Notes: generated by a model not told the origin, from the sequence alone. 41,923 nt of DNA from Dehalococcoidales bacterium (GCA_016783245.1 JADHWY010000005.1:1-41923), one strand, 5' to 3'. Counted from the stretch's first letter, positions 22,500 through 33,253 are shown. Numbers and translations: made by a program.

Positions 22500-24668
22500 T
22501 TAGATTGAGGGTTTTGGTTTTATAGTTGCTTCGTCTCCAACCCTGGAAACACCTATCACCCCTCGAATGCCATCGATTTTTGCCATGAGCCGACTTAGCT
22601 GAGCTAGGCCCTTGGTTTGCAAGGTAAAATGTTCAGAAACAGTCTGGTCATCATGGGGAACTGAGCTCATTGAAGCAATGTTAACCCCCTCCTCAGCCAC
22701 AATAGTGGTAATGTCACGAATCAACCCCACCCTGTCCCAGGCTTCAACCTGAATATTTACCGGATATAGGGAATCGGTCTCCCCCCACTCCACCACAATC
22801 AATCTTTCCTTCTCATCCTCATGAACCACATTGTAGCAATCCTGACGGTGAATAGTCACCCCCCGACTGCGAGTAACATAGCCAGTAATCTTATCCCCGG
22901 GCACAGGCCGGCAGCACTGGGCTAAATGGGTAACTAAATCCCCCATTCCCAGCACCCGGATAGCTGATTCTGGTGGCTTAGGTTGAGTAATTTCCGCCCT
23001 TGCTGGAGGTCGCTCCTGCTCGGCGGATAGCTTCAAGGCAATCTGATGAGTGGAAATACCGCCATAACCAATAGCTGCCAGAAAGTCATCTAGACTATCA
23101 TATTTGAACAGCTTGGTTAGCTCCTCCCGCTCGCTGGATTTTATCCCCAGATGCCTCATCTCCTTTTCCAGAAGCTCCCGACCCCGCTCAATATTTTCTG
23201 CCCGTTCCTGCCTCTTAAACCACTGCCGTATCTTTTCCTTGGCATGAGATGTCTTGATGTAGCCCAGGTGCGGGCTCAGCCAGTCTCGGCTCGGTGCTTT
23301 AGCCCCCTTAGATGACACAATCTCTACTACATCACCATTATTGAGCTGATAATTGAGTGGCACCAGCTTGCCGTTCACCTTAGCTCCTATGCAGCGGTGT
23401 CCCAACTCAGTATGAACCCGATAAGCAAAATCAAGGGGGGTAGAACCCTTGGGCAAATCCTTTATCTCCCCCTTAGGGGTGTAAACAAAAACCTGGTCAA
23501 TGAATATATCTGTTTTAACTGATTCCAAGAATTCCTCAGCCCCGCTGAGCTCCCGGTGCCAGTCAATTAATTGGCGCAGCCAGGCTATCCTCTCCTCAAA
23601 GTGTATATCCTTCTTTTCGCCTTCTTTATAGCGCCAGTGAGCGGCTACCCCATATTCATCAATATGGTGCATATCACGGGTGCGAATCTGAACCTCCAGG
23701 GGGGTCGTGCCCAGACACATTACAGTAGTATGTAAAGATTGATAACTATTTGACTTGGGATTAGCAATAAAATCGTCAAACTCCCCGGGCAAAGGGCGCC
23801 ACAAACTGTGGATAACGCCTAGAGCATTATAACAATCAGGCACAGTACCAACCAATATCCGAAGGGCAAGAAGGTCATGTATATCATCAAAGTGTTTGCC
23901 CTGAGCAGCATACTTCTCCATTTTCTGGTATATGCTGTAGATATGCTTGGGCCTGCCTAACATCTCACCTCTTAGGTCAACCCGCTCAAACTCCTCCTTT
24001 AAAATCTGAATTACCTGAGCTATGAAGTTCTCCCGCTGTGCACGGCGGGCAGCAACCAACTTAGCAATCTGACGATATTTTCCTGGCTCCAGGTAACGGA
24101 AGGATAAATCCTCTAGCTGCCACTTTAGCTCCAATATCCCCAGACGATGAGCTAAGGGAGCATATATCTCCAAAGTCTCCTGGGCAATGCTGCGCTGTAT
24201 TTCCGGCGATAGAGCATCCAAGGTGCGCATATTATGCAGCCTGTCAGCTAGCTTGATAAACACCACACGAAGGTCCTCAGCCATAGCTACCAGCATCTTC
24301 CTCAGGTTCTCCGCCTGCGATTCCCTGGTCGCCGCACTTGGAGCATGCAAGGAGAGCTTGCCCAACTTAGTGGCGCCATCGACCAGCTTGCTTACCTCGG
24401 AGCCAAACTTGGCTTCAAGCTCGGAAATAGGTATGCCACAGTTCTCAGGAACATCGTGAAGCAAGGCTGCCGCCAGAGCGCTGGCATCAAGCTGAAGCTC
24501 AGCCAAGGTCAAGGCAACCTGTAACGGGTGCTCTATGTAAGGGTCACCTGATTTACGCACCTGCCCGTCGTGTGCCTCTGAAGCAAAATTGTAGGCTTCC
24601 TCGACTAGAGCTATCCTCTCTGGCGGTAGATACCCCTGAGCCTTTTCTATAAGCTGACCGAAACTCAT
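22500..24668 (-). CDS. relA: RelA/SpoT-family (p)ppGpp synthetase with altered hydrolase motif
   Basis: The protein has 722 residues: HD hydrolase (about 1-190), synthetase (235-390), TGS (405-465) and C-terminal ACT. The HD domain keeps GQVRKSGDPYIEHP and KLADRLHNMRTL, but the HDxxED site reads HDVPEN, with Asn for the final Asp. The synthetase has PGEFDDFI, the EXDD form associated with strong synthesis in RelA, rather than the RXKD form of bifunctional enzymes. This suggests net (p)ppGpp synthesis with weak hydrolysis. It seems to be the only Rel here, and whether the genome has another hydrolase is unknown. No ribosome site precedes the start. Confidence 0.93.
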   Translation of the reverse strand: MSFGQLIEKAQGYLPPERIALVEEAYNFASEAHDGQVRKSGDPYIEHPLQVALTLAELQLDASALAAALLHDVPENCGIPISELEAKFGSEVSKLVDGATKLGKLSLHAPSAATRESQAENLRKMLVAMAEDLRVVFIKLADRLHNMRTLDALSPEIQRSIAQETLEIYAPLAHRLGILELKWQLEDLSFRYLEPGKYRQIAKLVAARRAQRENFIAQVIQILKEEFERVDLRGEMLGRPKHIYSIYQKMEKYAAQGKHFDDIHDLLALRILVGTVPDCYNALGVIHSLWRPLPGEFDDFIANPKSNSYQSLHTTVMCLGTTPLEVQIRTRDMHHIDEYGVAAHWRYKEGEKKDIHFEERIAWLRQLIDWHRELSGAEEFLESVKTDIFIDQVFVYTPKGEIKDLPKGSTPLDFAYRVHTELGHRCIGAKVNGKLVPLNYQLNNGDVVEIVSSKGAKAPSRDWLSPHLGYIKTSHAKEKIRQWFKRQERAENIERGRELLEKEMRHLGIKSSEREELTKLFKYDSLDDFLAAIGYGGISTHQIALKLSAEQERPPARAEITQPKPPESAIRVLGMGDLVTHLAQCCRPVPGDKITGYVTRSRGVTIHRQDCYNVVHEDEKERLIVVEWGETDSLYPVNIQVEAWDRVGLIRDITTIVAEEGVNIASMSSVPHDDQTVSEHFTLQTKGLAQLSRLMAKIDGIRGVIGVSRVGDEATIKPKPSI

Positions 24669-24674
24669 ATTTCA

Positions 24675-24703
24675 AGTATAACGCAACAGGGCTGCTGGTG
24701 CAA
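24675..24703 (-). promoter_or_regulatory. Promoter of relA, predicting a leaderless mRNA
   Basis: On the minus strand TTGCAC (24703-24698) and TATACT (24680-24675) are 17 bp apart. The expected start, 7 nt past the -10, falls on the A of the relA ATG at 24668, and there is no ribosome site before it. Confidence 0.5.
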
Positions 24704-24720
24704 AATCTAATAATGTTTAT

Positions 24721-24811
24721 CTACCCCCAAAGGAAAGGGGCAAGAGATTTTAGAGAGGGGCTTCGCCCCTCTCTAACCTGAACACCCCCTTCCCTTAATA
24801 AGGGAAGGGGG
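24721..24811. repeat. Composite palindromic intergenic element, copy 1
   Basis: Hairpin A: an 11-bp stem TTAGAGAGGGG/CCCCTCTCTAA at 24750-24776 with a CTTCG loop. Eight bp later, palindrome B: a 12-bp stem CCCCCTTCCCTT/AAGGGAAGGGGG at 24785-24811 with a 3-nt loop. A degenerate B-like block precedes A. It lies in the divergent relA-hisS gap. The same A-then-B order recurs at 33.2-33.4 kb and 35.3-35.4 kb. Confidence 0.85.
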
Positions 24812-24841
24812 TCAGGGGGATAGATTGCCAAACAATCTGCC

Positions 24842-24871
24842 TTTACAAATCCGGCGTTAATACTGTATTCT
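24842..24871 (+). promoter_or_regulatory. Promoter of hisS
   Basis: TTTACA (24842-24847) and TATTCT (24866-24871) have an 18-bp spacer; the start codon follows at 24888. Confidence 0.45.
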
Positions 24872-24887
24872 AGCTTAGAGAGAAACC

Positions 24888-26168
24888 ATGTTGTATCGGG
24901 CACCACGCGGAACCTCAGATATTCTACCCAGTGAGCAAGCCTACTGGCGCTATATAGAGCAAAAAGTAGCCGTTATCGGTCAGCTTTATGGCTACGAGCG
25001 CATCGACGCCCCAGCCTTTGAGGACACCAGGCTCTTTGCCCGCAGTGTAGGAGAAGACACGGACATTGTCAAAAAGGAAATGTATACCTTCCAAGACAGG
25101 GGCGGTAGCCTGCTCACCCTGAGACCAGAGGGCACGGCGCCAGTATGCCGAGCCTACCTGGAACACGGACTACATAACCTGCCACAGCCGGTAAAGCTGT
25201 ATTATATTGCTTCTATCTTTAGATATGAAAGACCTCAGGCAGGAAGATACCGGCAGCACTATCAGTTTGGCTATGAGGCTATCGGCAATGACGACCCCAC
25301 CCTTGATGCTGAAATCATTGATATGGCATGGCAATTCCTGCTCTCGGTAAACCTTCGCCGCCTATCACTCCAGCTAAATAGTATCGGCTGTAAAAAGTGC
25401 CGACCAGGGTATATAGCTGCCCTGAAGGATTACTATGCCGACCACACCCGCGACCTATGTTCTGACTGCAAGACCAGGCTGAAGAGAAACCCACTTCGCC
25501 TGCTTGATTGTAAGAAGCCCTCATGCCAGCAAATAGCTGACCCTGCCCCCAGAAGTATTGATTACCTTTGCCCTGAATGTGAGGAGCACTTCAGCCGGCT
25601 GAAGAGATACCTGGGACTACTCGCCCTTCCCTTTGAAGTAAATCACCATCTGGTTCGGGGATTAGACTACTATACCAAGACGGTATTTGAAATTCAGCCG
25701 GAAGAGGGAGGCTCCCAGAGCACCCTCTGTGGTGGGGGACGATACGATGACCTGATTGAGGAACTGGGTGGTAAGCCTACCCCGGCTATTGGCTTCGCCG
25801 CTGGCATTGAGCGAATAATACTCAATCTAAAGAAGCAGAATGTTGCCATCCCACCTTTGCCCAAGCCCCAGGTTTTTATCGCCTACCTAGGCAATGATGC
25901 CAGAGATGAGGCAATTAAGCTAGCGTCCACCCTGAGGCGGGCTGGCATTGGTGTAATAGAAGCTGTTGGTAATAAAAGCCTGAAGTCCCAATTGAGGCAG
26001 GCTAACACCCTTGGCGTTCGCTACGCAGTGATTATCGGTGAACAAGAGGTAAACACTGGCACAGTGATACTGCGGGATATGACCAGCGCCGAGCAGAAAA
26101 CTATCCCTGTTAATGAAGTTGGGGGGCACCTAGATTTCCTACGAGACACAGTTTCACCTCATAGCTAA
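24888..26168 (+). CDS. hisS: Histidine--tRNA ligase
   Basis: The protein has 426 residues. Class II motifs 2 and 3 are visible: FRYERPQAGRYRQHYQFGYEAIG near 112-134 and AIGFAAGIERI near 302-312. The histidine-specific motif LVRGLDYYTKTVFE is near 258-271. The C-terminal anticodon-binding domain runs from about 330. It charges tRNA-His. An insert with four CxxC-like cysteine pairs (near 165-235) looks like a zinc-binding module. Confidence 0.95.
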   Translation: MLYRAPRGTSDILPSEQAYWRYIEQKVAVIGQLYGYERIDAPAFEDTRLFARSVGEDTDIVKKEMYTFQDRGGSLLTLRPEGTAPVCRAYLEHGLHNLPQPVKLYYIASIFRYERPQAGRYRQHYQFGYEAIGNDDPTLDAEIIDMAWQFLLSVNLRRLSLQLNSIGCKKCRPGYIAALKDYYADHTRDLCSDCKTRLKRNPLRLLDCKKPSCQQIADPAPRSIDYLCPECEEHFSRLKRYLGLLALPFEVNHHLVRGLDYYTKTVFEIQPEEGGSQSTLCGGGRYDDLIEELGGKPTPAIGFAAGIERIILNLKKQNVAIPPLPKPQVFIAYLGNDARDEAIKLASTLRRAGIGVIEAVGNKSLKSQLRQANTLGVRYAVIIGEQEVNTGTVILRDMTSAEQKTIPVNEVGGHLDFLRDTVSPHS

Positions 26169-26181
26169 ATTGTGCTATAAT
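26152..26181 (+). promoter_or_regulatory. Possible gyrB promoter
   Basis: A perfect TATAAT (26176-26181) follows a weak TTTCAC (26152-26157) at 18 bp, giving a leader of about 150 nt. A second AT-rich TATTATAAA follows directly. Confidence 0.35.
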
Positions 26182-26335
26182 ATTATAAATGGCTGCCTTG
26201 TTATCATTTGAAATTAACCCTAAGTGGGTAGCCTTTTCTCTCATAGCCAGAAGCTACTTCGGTTTCACCATCTCCACTCTACAGACCATTCCGCTTTCTC
26301 TCCTCCGTTACAGCCAACAAGGGGGTAAAAATTAG

Positions 26336-28267
<1,932 letters not shown>

Positions 28268-28285
28268 CCTCTTCCCCCGAAACAT

Positions 28286-28891
28286 CTACTCCGTGACATA
28301 TAACTTATGCTCCTTAATATACCTATCTACCGCCTCAGGGACAAGGTGGTCAATAGATAGACCTCGGGCAACCCGGTCTCTAATTTCTGAGGAACTAATC
28401 TCTATCTGCGGCGTATCAAGCAAGATAACACTCTGAGATAACCCGGGGATAATGGCTTCAAGGGGGTCGAGGTCAGGGACTGAAAAGCCTACTCTGGGGA
28501 CAGCCACCAGGTGACACATTTTTATAAGCCGGGACGGCTCACGCCACTGCGGCAACTGAATCAAATTATCCCAACCCAAAATGAAGAATAGCTCATCCCC
28601 GGCACCAAGCTGACCCTTAAGCTCGGCCATTGTATCAACGGTATATGTGGGACCAGCTCGCTCTACTTCCATAGTAGACAGTTTGAAGTAAGGTTCATTG
28701 GCAATGGCTAGGCGCACCATCTCCACCCGGTGTTCGGCAGGCGAAATGGTGTTATCTGCCTTAAGCCACGGCTCACCCGCTGGCACAAATAGAGTCTCAG
28801 CCAGATTTAGCCTGGCTCTTACTTCCTCAGCTATAATGAGGTGCCCCATATGAATGGGGTCAAATGTCCCCCCCAATACCCCAATATTCAT
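28286..28891 (-). CDS. nadD: Nicotinate-nucleotide adenylyltransferase
   Basis: The protein has 201 residues from ATG 28891. A longer in-frame reading back to 29260 lies inside obgE and is not protein-like. GVLGGTFDPIHMGHLIIAEEV near 4-24 contains the nucleotidyltransferase HxGH site, and ISSSEIRDRVARG near 160 is the second signature. It converts nicotinate mononucleotide to deamido-NAD. The start is one base after the obgE stop, with GGAG at the end of obgE, so the two are coupled. Confidence 0.93.
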   Translation of the reverse strand: MNIGVLGGTFDPIHMGHLIIAEEVRARLNLAETLFVPAGEPWLKADNTISPAEHRVEMVRLAIANEPYFKLSTMEVERAGPTYTVDTMAELKGQLGAGDELFFILGWDNLIQLPQWREPSRLIKMCHLVAVPRVGFSVPDLDPLEAIIPGLSQSVILLDTPQIEISSSEIRDRVARGLSIDHLVPEAVDRYIKEHKLYVTE

Positions 28892-28892
28892 T

Positions 28893-30158
28893 CTACTCCC
28901 ACTCCCATTCAAAATTGCCACAGCGAACTCTATCGCCCGGCTTGACCCCAGCCCTTTCCAAAGCCTTGCTGACCCCCAGTCTGGCGAATTGCCTCCTGAG
29001 CTCCCAGCGTACCCCGGGGCTAGCCACACCTGTCCTGGCGACAATGCGCTCCAGTTCGGGAGCCACCACGATAAAGGTATCCCCTTCCTTGTGCACCCTG
29101 GAAGCAGCACCCTTGGGCTGAGGGTGAAAGACCTTCCTGAGAATCTTACCACCAGCCTCAGTCCCAGTGGCTGACTGAAGCATGTCCATAGTTTCAGCCA
29201 CAAGCTCAGGAATGCCCTCCCCGGTAGCCGCTGAGATAAAAAGGGCCTTGGTTCCAGCACCAGTAAAGCTATCCCCTATCTCAGCTAACCGAGCCCTGAC
29301 CTGCGGTAAATCAATCTTATTTACCACCACAAGCTGTGGCTTTTGAGCTAGAGCCGAGTCAAATAAGCTGAGCTCAGTATTTACCTGCGCCATATCTTCA
29401 GCCGGAGTCGAGGAACTGCCATCTATCAGGTGGATAAGTACCTTGGTACGCACAATATGGCGAAGAAAATCATGTCCTAGCCCTCGACCAAGGTGAGCAT
29501 CATCTATTAGCCCTGGAATTTCAGCTAATACAAAGATTTGCTGGCCAACCTCAACCACACCCAAAATGGGCTCGCGGGTGGTGAAGGGATAACTCGCTAT
29601 CTTGGGTTTGGCTGCTGAGACAGTAGCCAGTAAAGTAGACTTGCCCACATTAGGATAACCTATAAGACCGACATCCGCAATAAGCTTCAATTCTAATATT
29701 ATGAAATTCTCCTCACCAGCTTCCCCTCTCTGAGCAATCTGTGGGGCTTGGTGGGTAGATGTAGCAAAACGGGCATTCCCAGAGCCACCTTTGCCTCCCT
29801 TAGCTACCACTGCCTGCTGACCAGGCTGCTCCAGGTCCGCTATAAGAGCATCGCCCCCTATCTGTGACTTACATGAGACCACGGTTCCCACAGGTACCGC
29901 TAATATCAGGTCTTCCCCCTTCTTGCCATGCTTCTTTTTACCCCTCCCATTCTTGCCATTGGTTGCTCTATAGTACCTTTTTTGCTTGAATATTCTCAGG
30001 CTAGTAACAGCCGAATCAGCCATAACAACTATATCGCCACCATCACCACCATCACCACCATCAGGACCCCCAAAGGGAACAAACTTCTCCCGCCGGAAGC
30101 TTACTACCCCATTGCCCCCATCTCCTGCCTTTACTACTATTTCTGTCCAGTCAAACAT
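28893..30158 (-). CDS. obgE: GTPase Obg
   Basis: The protein has 421 residues. The glycine-rich Obg fold is at 1-158 (VVKAGDGGNGVVSFRREKF; GGDGGDGGDI). The G domain has G1 GYPNVGKSTL near 166-175, the G3 region AEIPGLIDDAHLGRGLG and G4 NKID, followed by an OCT domain from about 340. Obg assists 50S assembly and links growth to nucleotide pools. It is downstream of dnaA and upstream of nadD on the same strand. Confidence 0.95.
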   Translation of the reverse strand: MFDWTEIVVKAGDGGNGVVSFRREKFVPFGGPDGGDGGDGGDIVVMADSAVTSLRIFKQKRYYRATNGKNGRGKKKHGKKGEDLILAVPVGTVVSCKSQIGGDALIADLEQPGQQAVVAKGGKGGSGNARFATSTHQAPQIAQRGEAGEENFIILELKLIADVGLIGYPNVGKSTLLATVSAAKPKIASYPFTTREPILGVVEVGQQIFVLAEIPGLIDDAHLGRGLGHDFLRHIVRTKVLIHLIDGSSSTPAEDMAQVNTELSLFDSALAQKPQLVVVNKIDLPQVRARLAEIGDSFTGAGTKALFISAATGEGIPELVAETMDMLQSATGTEAGGKILRKVFHPQPKGAASRVHKEGDTFIVVAPELERIVARTGVASPGVRWELRRQFARLGVSKALERAGVKPGDRVRCGNFEWEWE

Positions 30159-30417
30159 AATAAGGACACTCTATTAACACTCTATTAATCTTATTCTCTT
30201 AATTGATTTATTAATTTATAGTTAACACTACTAATTATAATACCACAGGCTAGCGGATAGCTAGGTGAGGTTACGGGCTCTGGGTAAAACAGGGGTTAAA
30301 TCCAAGCTATTTTATTTGAACTTCTGAACAAAATGGGGCGGTTATCCACAATTGGTAGCGTTCTCAATTGAGTTGGTTTGTTTATAGACGGTTGGTTTTC
30401 GGTGGGAATACATGCTA
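30159..30417. other. dnaA-obgE intergenic gap: DnaA box, AT-rich tract, 11-bp tandem repeat
   Basis: It contains one perfect DnaA box, TTATCCACA, at 30342-30350, and a strongly AT-rich stretch at about 30180-30240 next to two tandem copies of CACTCTATTAA (30167-30188). These are ingredients of an origin next to dnaA, but a single recognisable box is too few for a firm oriC call. No gene is visible. Confidence 0.4.
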
Positions 30418-31743
30418 TTAGTAATTCTGGGACTTTTGCTTAAGATATATTCCTTGTTGGATGTCCAAGATTTTACGCCTCAAATAAGGATTGTTATCGA
30501 TGTCATCGGTTATTTTTTGACAGGCGTGGATGACAGTTGAATGGTCTCTATTTCCTAGCTCTAGCCCGATTTGAGCCAGTGAGTAATTGGTTGTCTGTTT
30601 GATAAGATACATTGCCACCTGTCGGGCTAAAGCAGTTTCCCTATCCCTTTTCCTACTCCTTAAGTCTGGGGGGGTTAGCTGGAAGCTGTTAGCTACTGTT
30701 TCTATCACTAGATTAGGTGTGATAGAGGCACTCTTGGCACCCTTACTGGCAATATCCTCAATTGCCTGAGCAGCTAATTTGGGAGTAAGTAGCGCCCCAA
30801 ATAGCTTGGCATAAGCGATAGCCCGGTGCAGGGAACCCTCTAGCTCCCTTATGTTCTGCTGAATCTGGTGAGCGATAAACTCCAGCACCTCCGAAGCTAC
30901 ATCTTCCCCTTCCTGCTCAGCCTTTGCTCGTAGGATAGCCAGACGTGTGTCAAAATCAGGCGGTTGGATATCGGCAATTAGCCCCCACTCAAAGCGGGAG
31001 CATAATCGGTCCCCCAGATGGGGCATGGATTTGGGTGGGCAGTCACTACTGATAACGAGCTGGCGGTTAGCATTATGCAGCTCGTTGAAAGTATGGAAAA
31101 AGCTTTCCTCTGTCTGCTCCTTGCCACCGATAAAGTGGATGTCATCTATTAACAACATATCAACACTTCTAAATTTACTGCGGAATTCCCTGGTGCTTTT
31201 CTCCCGGATGGCATTTATAAACTCGTTGGTAAACTGCTCGGCGCTAGCATAAAGCACCTTGATATTGTTGGCCTGAGCCATATGATAAATGGCGTGCAAC
31301 AGATGAGTCTTGCCTAAACCTACCCCCCCATATATAAATAGAGGATTATAGCTGCGTCCCGGGTTTTCGGCTACGCTCATAGCAGCAGCATAGGCTAAGC
31401 GGTTACTGTTACTTACAACAAAGGAATCAAAGGTATATTTTGAATTGCAGCCGGGGCGAGTTGTTTGCCGGGTAGTAGCGGTTTCTTGCTTTGAGCTTAC
31501 ACGGAAAAGGACTTTGATGTCAGGATGAGTAAGACCAATAAGCGTCTTTTCAATCAAAGAGCGCTGGTTCTTATCTAGGTATTCAGCGACAAAGGTATTG
31601 GGAACCCCGACAATGAACTGATTATCCTGATAACTTAAACCTGTGGTTTTTTCCAGCCAGGTGCGGTAGTATGGCTTGGTAACCTGGATTTGCAATTCAC
31701 CTAAGGCGGCTTCCCAGATTTCCTGAGTTGACCTGGCTTCCAT
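30418..31743 (-). CDS. dnaA: Chromosomal replication initiator protein DnaA
   Basis: The protein has 441 residues. Domain I is at 1-80. The AAA+ domain has Walker A GGVGLGKTHL near 139-148, Walker B LLIDDIHFI and the sensor stretch near 245. Domain IV has the DnaA-box-binding helix-turn-helix, with ELGNRDHSTVIHAC near the end. It opens the origin and loads the helicase. An AGGAG site precedes the ATG. dnaN is not adjacent, unlike in many bacteria. Confidence 0.95.
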   Translation of the reverse strand: MEARSTQEIWEAALGELQIQVTKPYYRTWLEKTTGLSYQDNQFIVGVPNTFVAEYLDKNQRSLIEKTLIGLTHPDIKVLFRVSSKQETATTRQTTRPGCNSKYTFDSFVVSNSNRLAYAAAMSVAENPGRSYNPLFIYGGVGLGKTHLLHAIYHMAQANNIKVLYASAEQFTNEFINAIREKSTREFRSKFRSVDMLLIDDIHFIGGKEQTEESFFHTFNELHNANRQLVISSDCPPKSMPHLGDRLCSRFEWGLIADIQPPDFDTRLAILRAKAEQEGEDVASEVLEFIAHQIQQNIRELEGSLHRAIAYAKLFGALLTPKLAAQAIEDIASKGAKSASITPNLVIETVANSFQLTPPDLRSRKRDRETALARQVAMYLIKQTTNYSLAQIGLELGNRDHSTVIHACQKITDDIDNNPYLRRKILDIQQGIYLKQKSQNY

Positions 31744-31997
31744 GTTTAACTCCTAAGATTCGCCGGCTTAAGTTTATAAATTTAAAGCAATGTTCGACTC
31801 TGGGTAGTCGAAAAGTGTATAGCCTGAGTCGGAGGCTTGGAGGTAGAAGATCAGGAGAGATGTTACTAGAATAATGCCTTGTTTCTTTGATGGCAAACTT
31901 TCTGGTGCTGATTGTTGGCGATTCTTGGCCCTGTTTTCCCTTGCTAAGTCTATCGGGCTTATTTTTCTGCCCAATATCGAACTGATAGATATAAAGC

Positions 31998-32039
31998 GTT
32001 AACTTGTTGGCAAAAATTTATGAAATGTTAACTTGTTGG
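31998..32039. repeat. Two direct copies of GTTAACTTGTTGG, 29 bp apart
   Basis: The 13-bp copies at 31998-32010 and 32027-32039 are identical, each followed by a similar CAAAA/TAAAA. The second includes the predicted -35 of fmt. They look like binding sites for a regulator acting on fmt, dnaA or both. Confidence 0.6.
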
Positions 32040-32061
32040 TAAAAGTCTTTAGTGTTACAAT
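32033..32061 (+). promoter_or_regulatory. Promoter of fmt
   Basis: TTGTTG (32033-32038) and TACAAT (32056-32061) are 17 bp apart, just upstream of the GGGAGG ribosome site. Confidence 0.55.
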
Positions 32062-32081
32062 TTAGCGCCGGGAGGCTTAAA

Positions 32082-33029
32082 TTGCGAGTTATTTTTATGG
32101 GCAGTCCTGAGTTTGCCGTTCCCCATCTTGAGCACCTTATCCTCAATCAATATCAGGTGGTTGCTGTTTATACTCAGCCTGATAGACCAGCAGGTAGGGG
32201 GCGCGCCTTAGCGCCTCCTCCAGTGAAGAGGGCAGCGCTAGCTTGGGGGCTGTCGGTGGTGCAACCAGCTAGTTTAAGGGAGGCAGGGGTGGTGGGGCAA
32301 CTGACCGGGCTTCACCCCGATGTTATAGTGGTTGCTGCCTTTGGTCAAATTCTGCCTCGGTCGGTTTTGGGCATCCCACGCTTCGGGTGCATTAATGTTC
32401 ACCCTTCACTGCTGCCTGGATTTCGAGGTGCCTCACCAGTGGCGTCAGCTATCCTGGCTGGTGATGAGTTTACCGGGGTTAGCATTATGTTGATGGATGA
32501 AGGCTTAGATACTGGTCCTATATTAGCCAGGGCACAGATTCCCGTTTCAGCGCAGGATACCACCGGCTCGCTTACCACCAAGCTGTCCCTGATTGGGGCT
32601 CGGTTGCTCCAGGAAGTTTTATCTTATTGGTCAAGGGGTGAGTTAACTCCTCAACCTCAGAATGAAGCCAAGGCTACCTATTCTGGCTCAATTACCAAGG
32701 AGCAAGGCGAGATTGACTGGCATCTGCCAGCTATAGATATATGGCGGCGAGTGCGGGCTTTCCACCCCTGGCCAGGGTGTTACACCACATGGCGGGGAAG
32801 GCAGCTTAAGATTATTGAGGCGGTGCCTTTGACTGAGGAGAGAACCTCTAAGGTAGGGCAGGTGGTGGCGCTGACTTCAGTCCCTGAGGGGTCAAAGGCT
32901 GCCTTTGGAGTCTATACCGGAGACGGAGTTTTAGGCGTCTCTAAGGTTCAACTGGAGGGGAAGCGGGCTATATCTGCCGCCGAGTTTTTGAAAGGGCAAA
33001 GGGAGTTCATTGGGGCAGTTCTACCCTGA
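32082..33029 (+). CDS. fmt: Methionyl-tRNA formyltransferase
   Basis: The protein has 315 residues. TTG 32082 was chosen for its GGAGG site at the right distance and because it begins the conserved LRVIFMGSPEFAV strand. The formyltransferase motif NVHPSLLPGFRGASPV near 106-121 contains the catalytic Asn, His and following loop, and LMDEGLDTGPIL is present. The C-terminal tRNA-binding domain runs from about 205. It formylates initiator Met-tRNA from 10-formyl-THF. It is divergent from dnaA. Confidence 0.93.
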   Translation: MRVIFMGSPEFAVPHLEHLILNQYQVVAVYTQPDRPAGRGRALAPPPVKRAALAWGLSVVQPASLREAGVVGQLTGLHPDVIVVAAFGQILPRSVLGIPRFGCINVHPSLLPGFRGASPVASAILAGDEFTGVSIMLMDEGLDTGPILARAQIPVSAQDTTGSLTTKLSLIGARLLQEVLSYWSRGELTPQPQNEAKATYSGSITKEQGEIDWHLPAIDIWRRVRAFHPWPGCYTTWRGRQLKIIEAVPLTEERTSKVGQVVALTSVPEGSKAAFGVYTGDGVLGVSKVQLEGKRAISAAEFLKGQREFIGAVLP

Positions 33030-33070
33030 ACTAGCTCAGATAGGTGAGTGACGTCTCGGGTAGTTTTTCT

Positions 33071-33140
33071 GTCATTGCGAGCTGAAGGCGTGGCAATCTC
33101 GGTGGTGGTGGGGTATTCCTTGAGATTGCTTCGGGGTCGA
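33071..33140. repeat. GTCATTGCGAG-type dispersed palindromic repeat (decayed)
   Basis: The left arm, GTCATTGCGAG...GGCAATCTC, is answered by GAGATTGCTTCGGGG at 33122. This is the layout of a REP-like element common in many bacterial genomes. The central part is degenerate (GGTGGTGGTGGGG). No transposase is nearby. Confidence 0.55.
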
Positions 33141-33253
33141 CAGAGTTGCCTCAGGTGAGCTAATGCCCCTCTTTTTAATACCTTCCCCCCCCTCCTCGCA
33201 CAAGGCGAGTCGCCTCAGGAGACTTTAAAGGAGCAGATACCAAAGGAGAGCCC

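Larger units (their letters stand above)
31744..32081. other. Divergent dnaA-fmt gap with inverted and direct repeats
   Basis: A perfect 7-bp inverted repeat, TTCGACT-N6-AGTCGAA, is at 31793-31812, about 50 bp before the dnaA start. GTTAACTTGTTGG occurs twice, at 31998-32010 and 32027-32039, 29 bp apart. A 66-codon minus-strand frame (31774-31974) has only a TTG start and no ribosome site, so I do not call it a gene. Confidence 0.6.

Noticed and set aside
24721-24811. Reading the tandem hairpins as a CRISPR array
   Set aside because: There are no regularly spaced identical repeats with unique spacers. These are paired palindromes of varying sequence.
28892-29260. N-terminal extension of nadD (about 123 residues)
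   Set aside because: It reads antiframe through the end of obgE. The NadD fold begins at MNIGVLGG, directly after the obgE stop.
31774-31974. 66-codon minus-strand frame upstream of dnaA with one hydrophobic stretch
   Set aside because: It has only a TTG start with no ribosome site and covers an inverted repeat that looks regulatory. No family is recognised.
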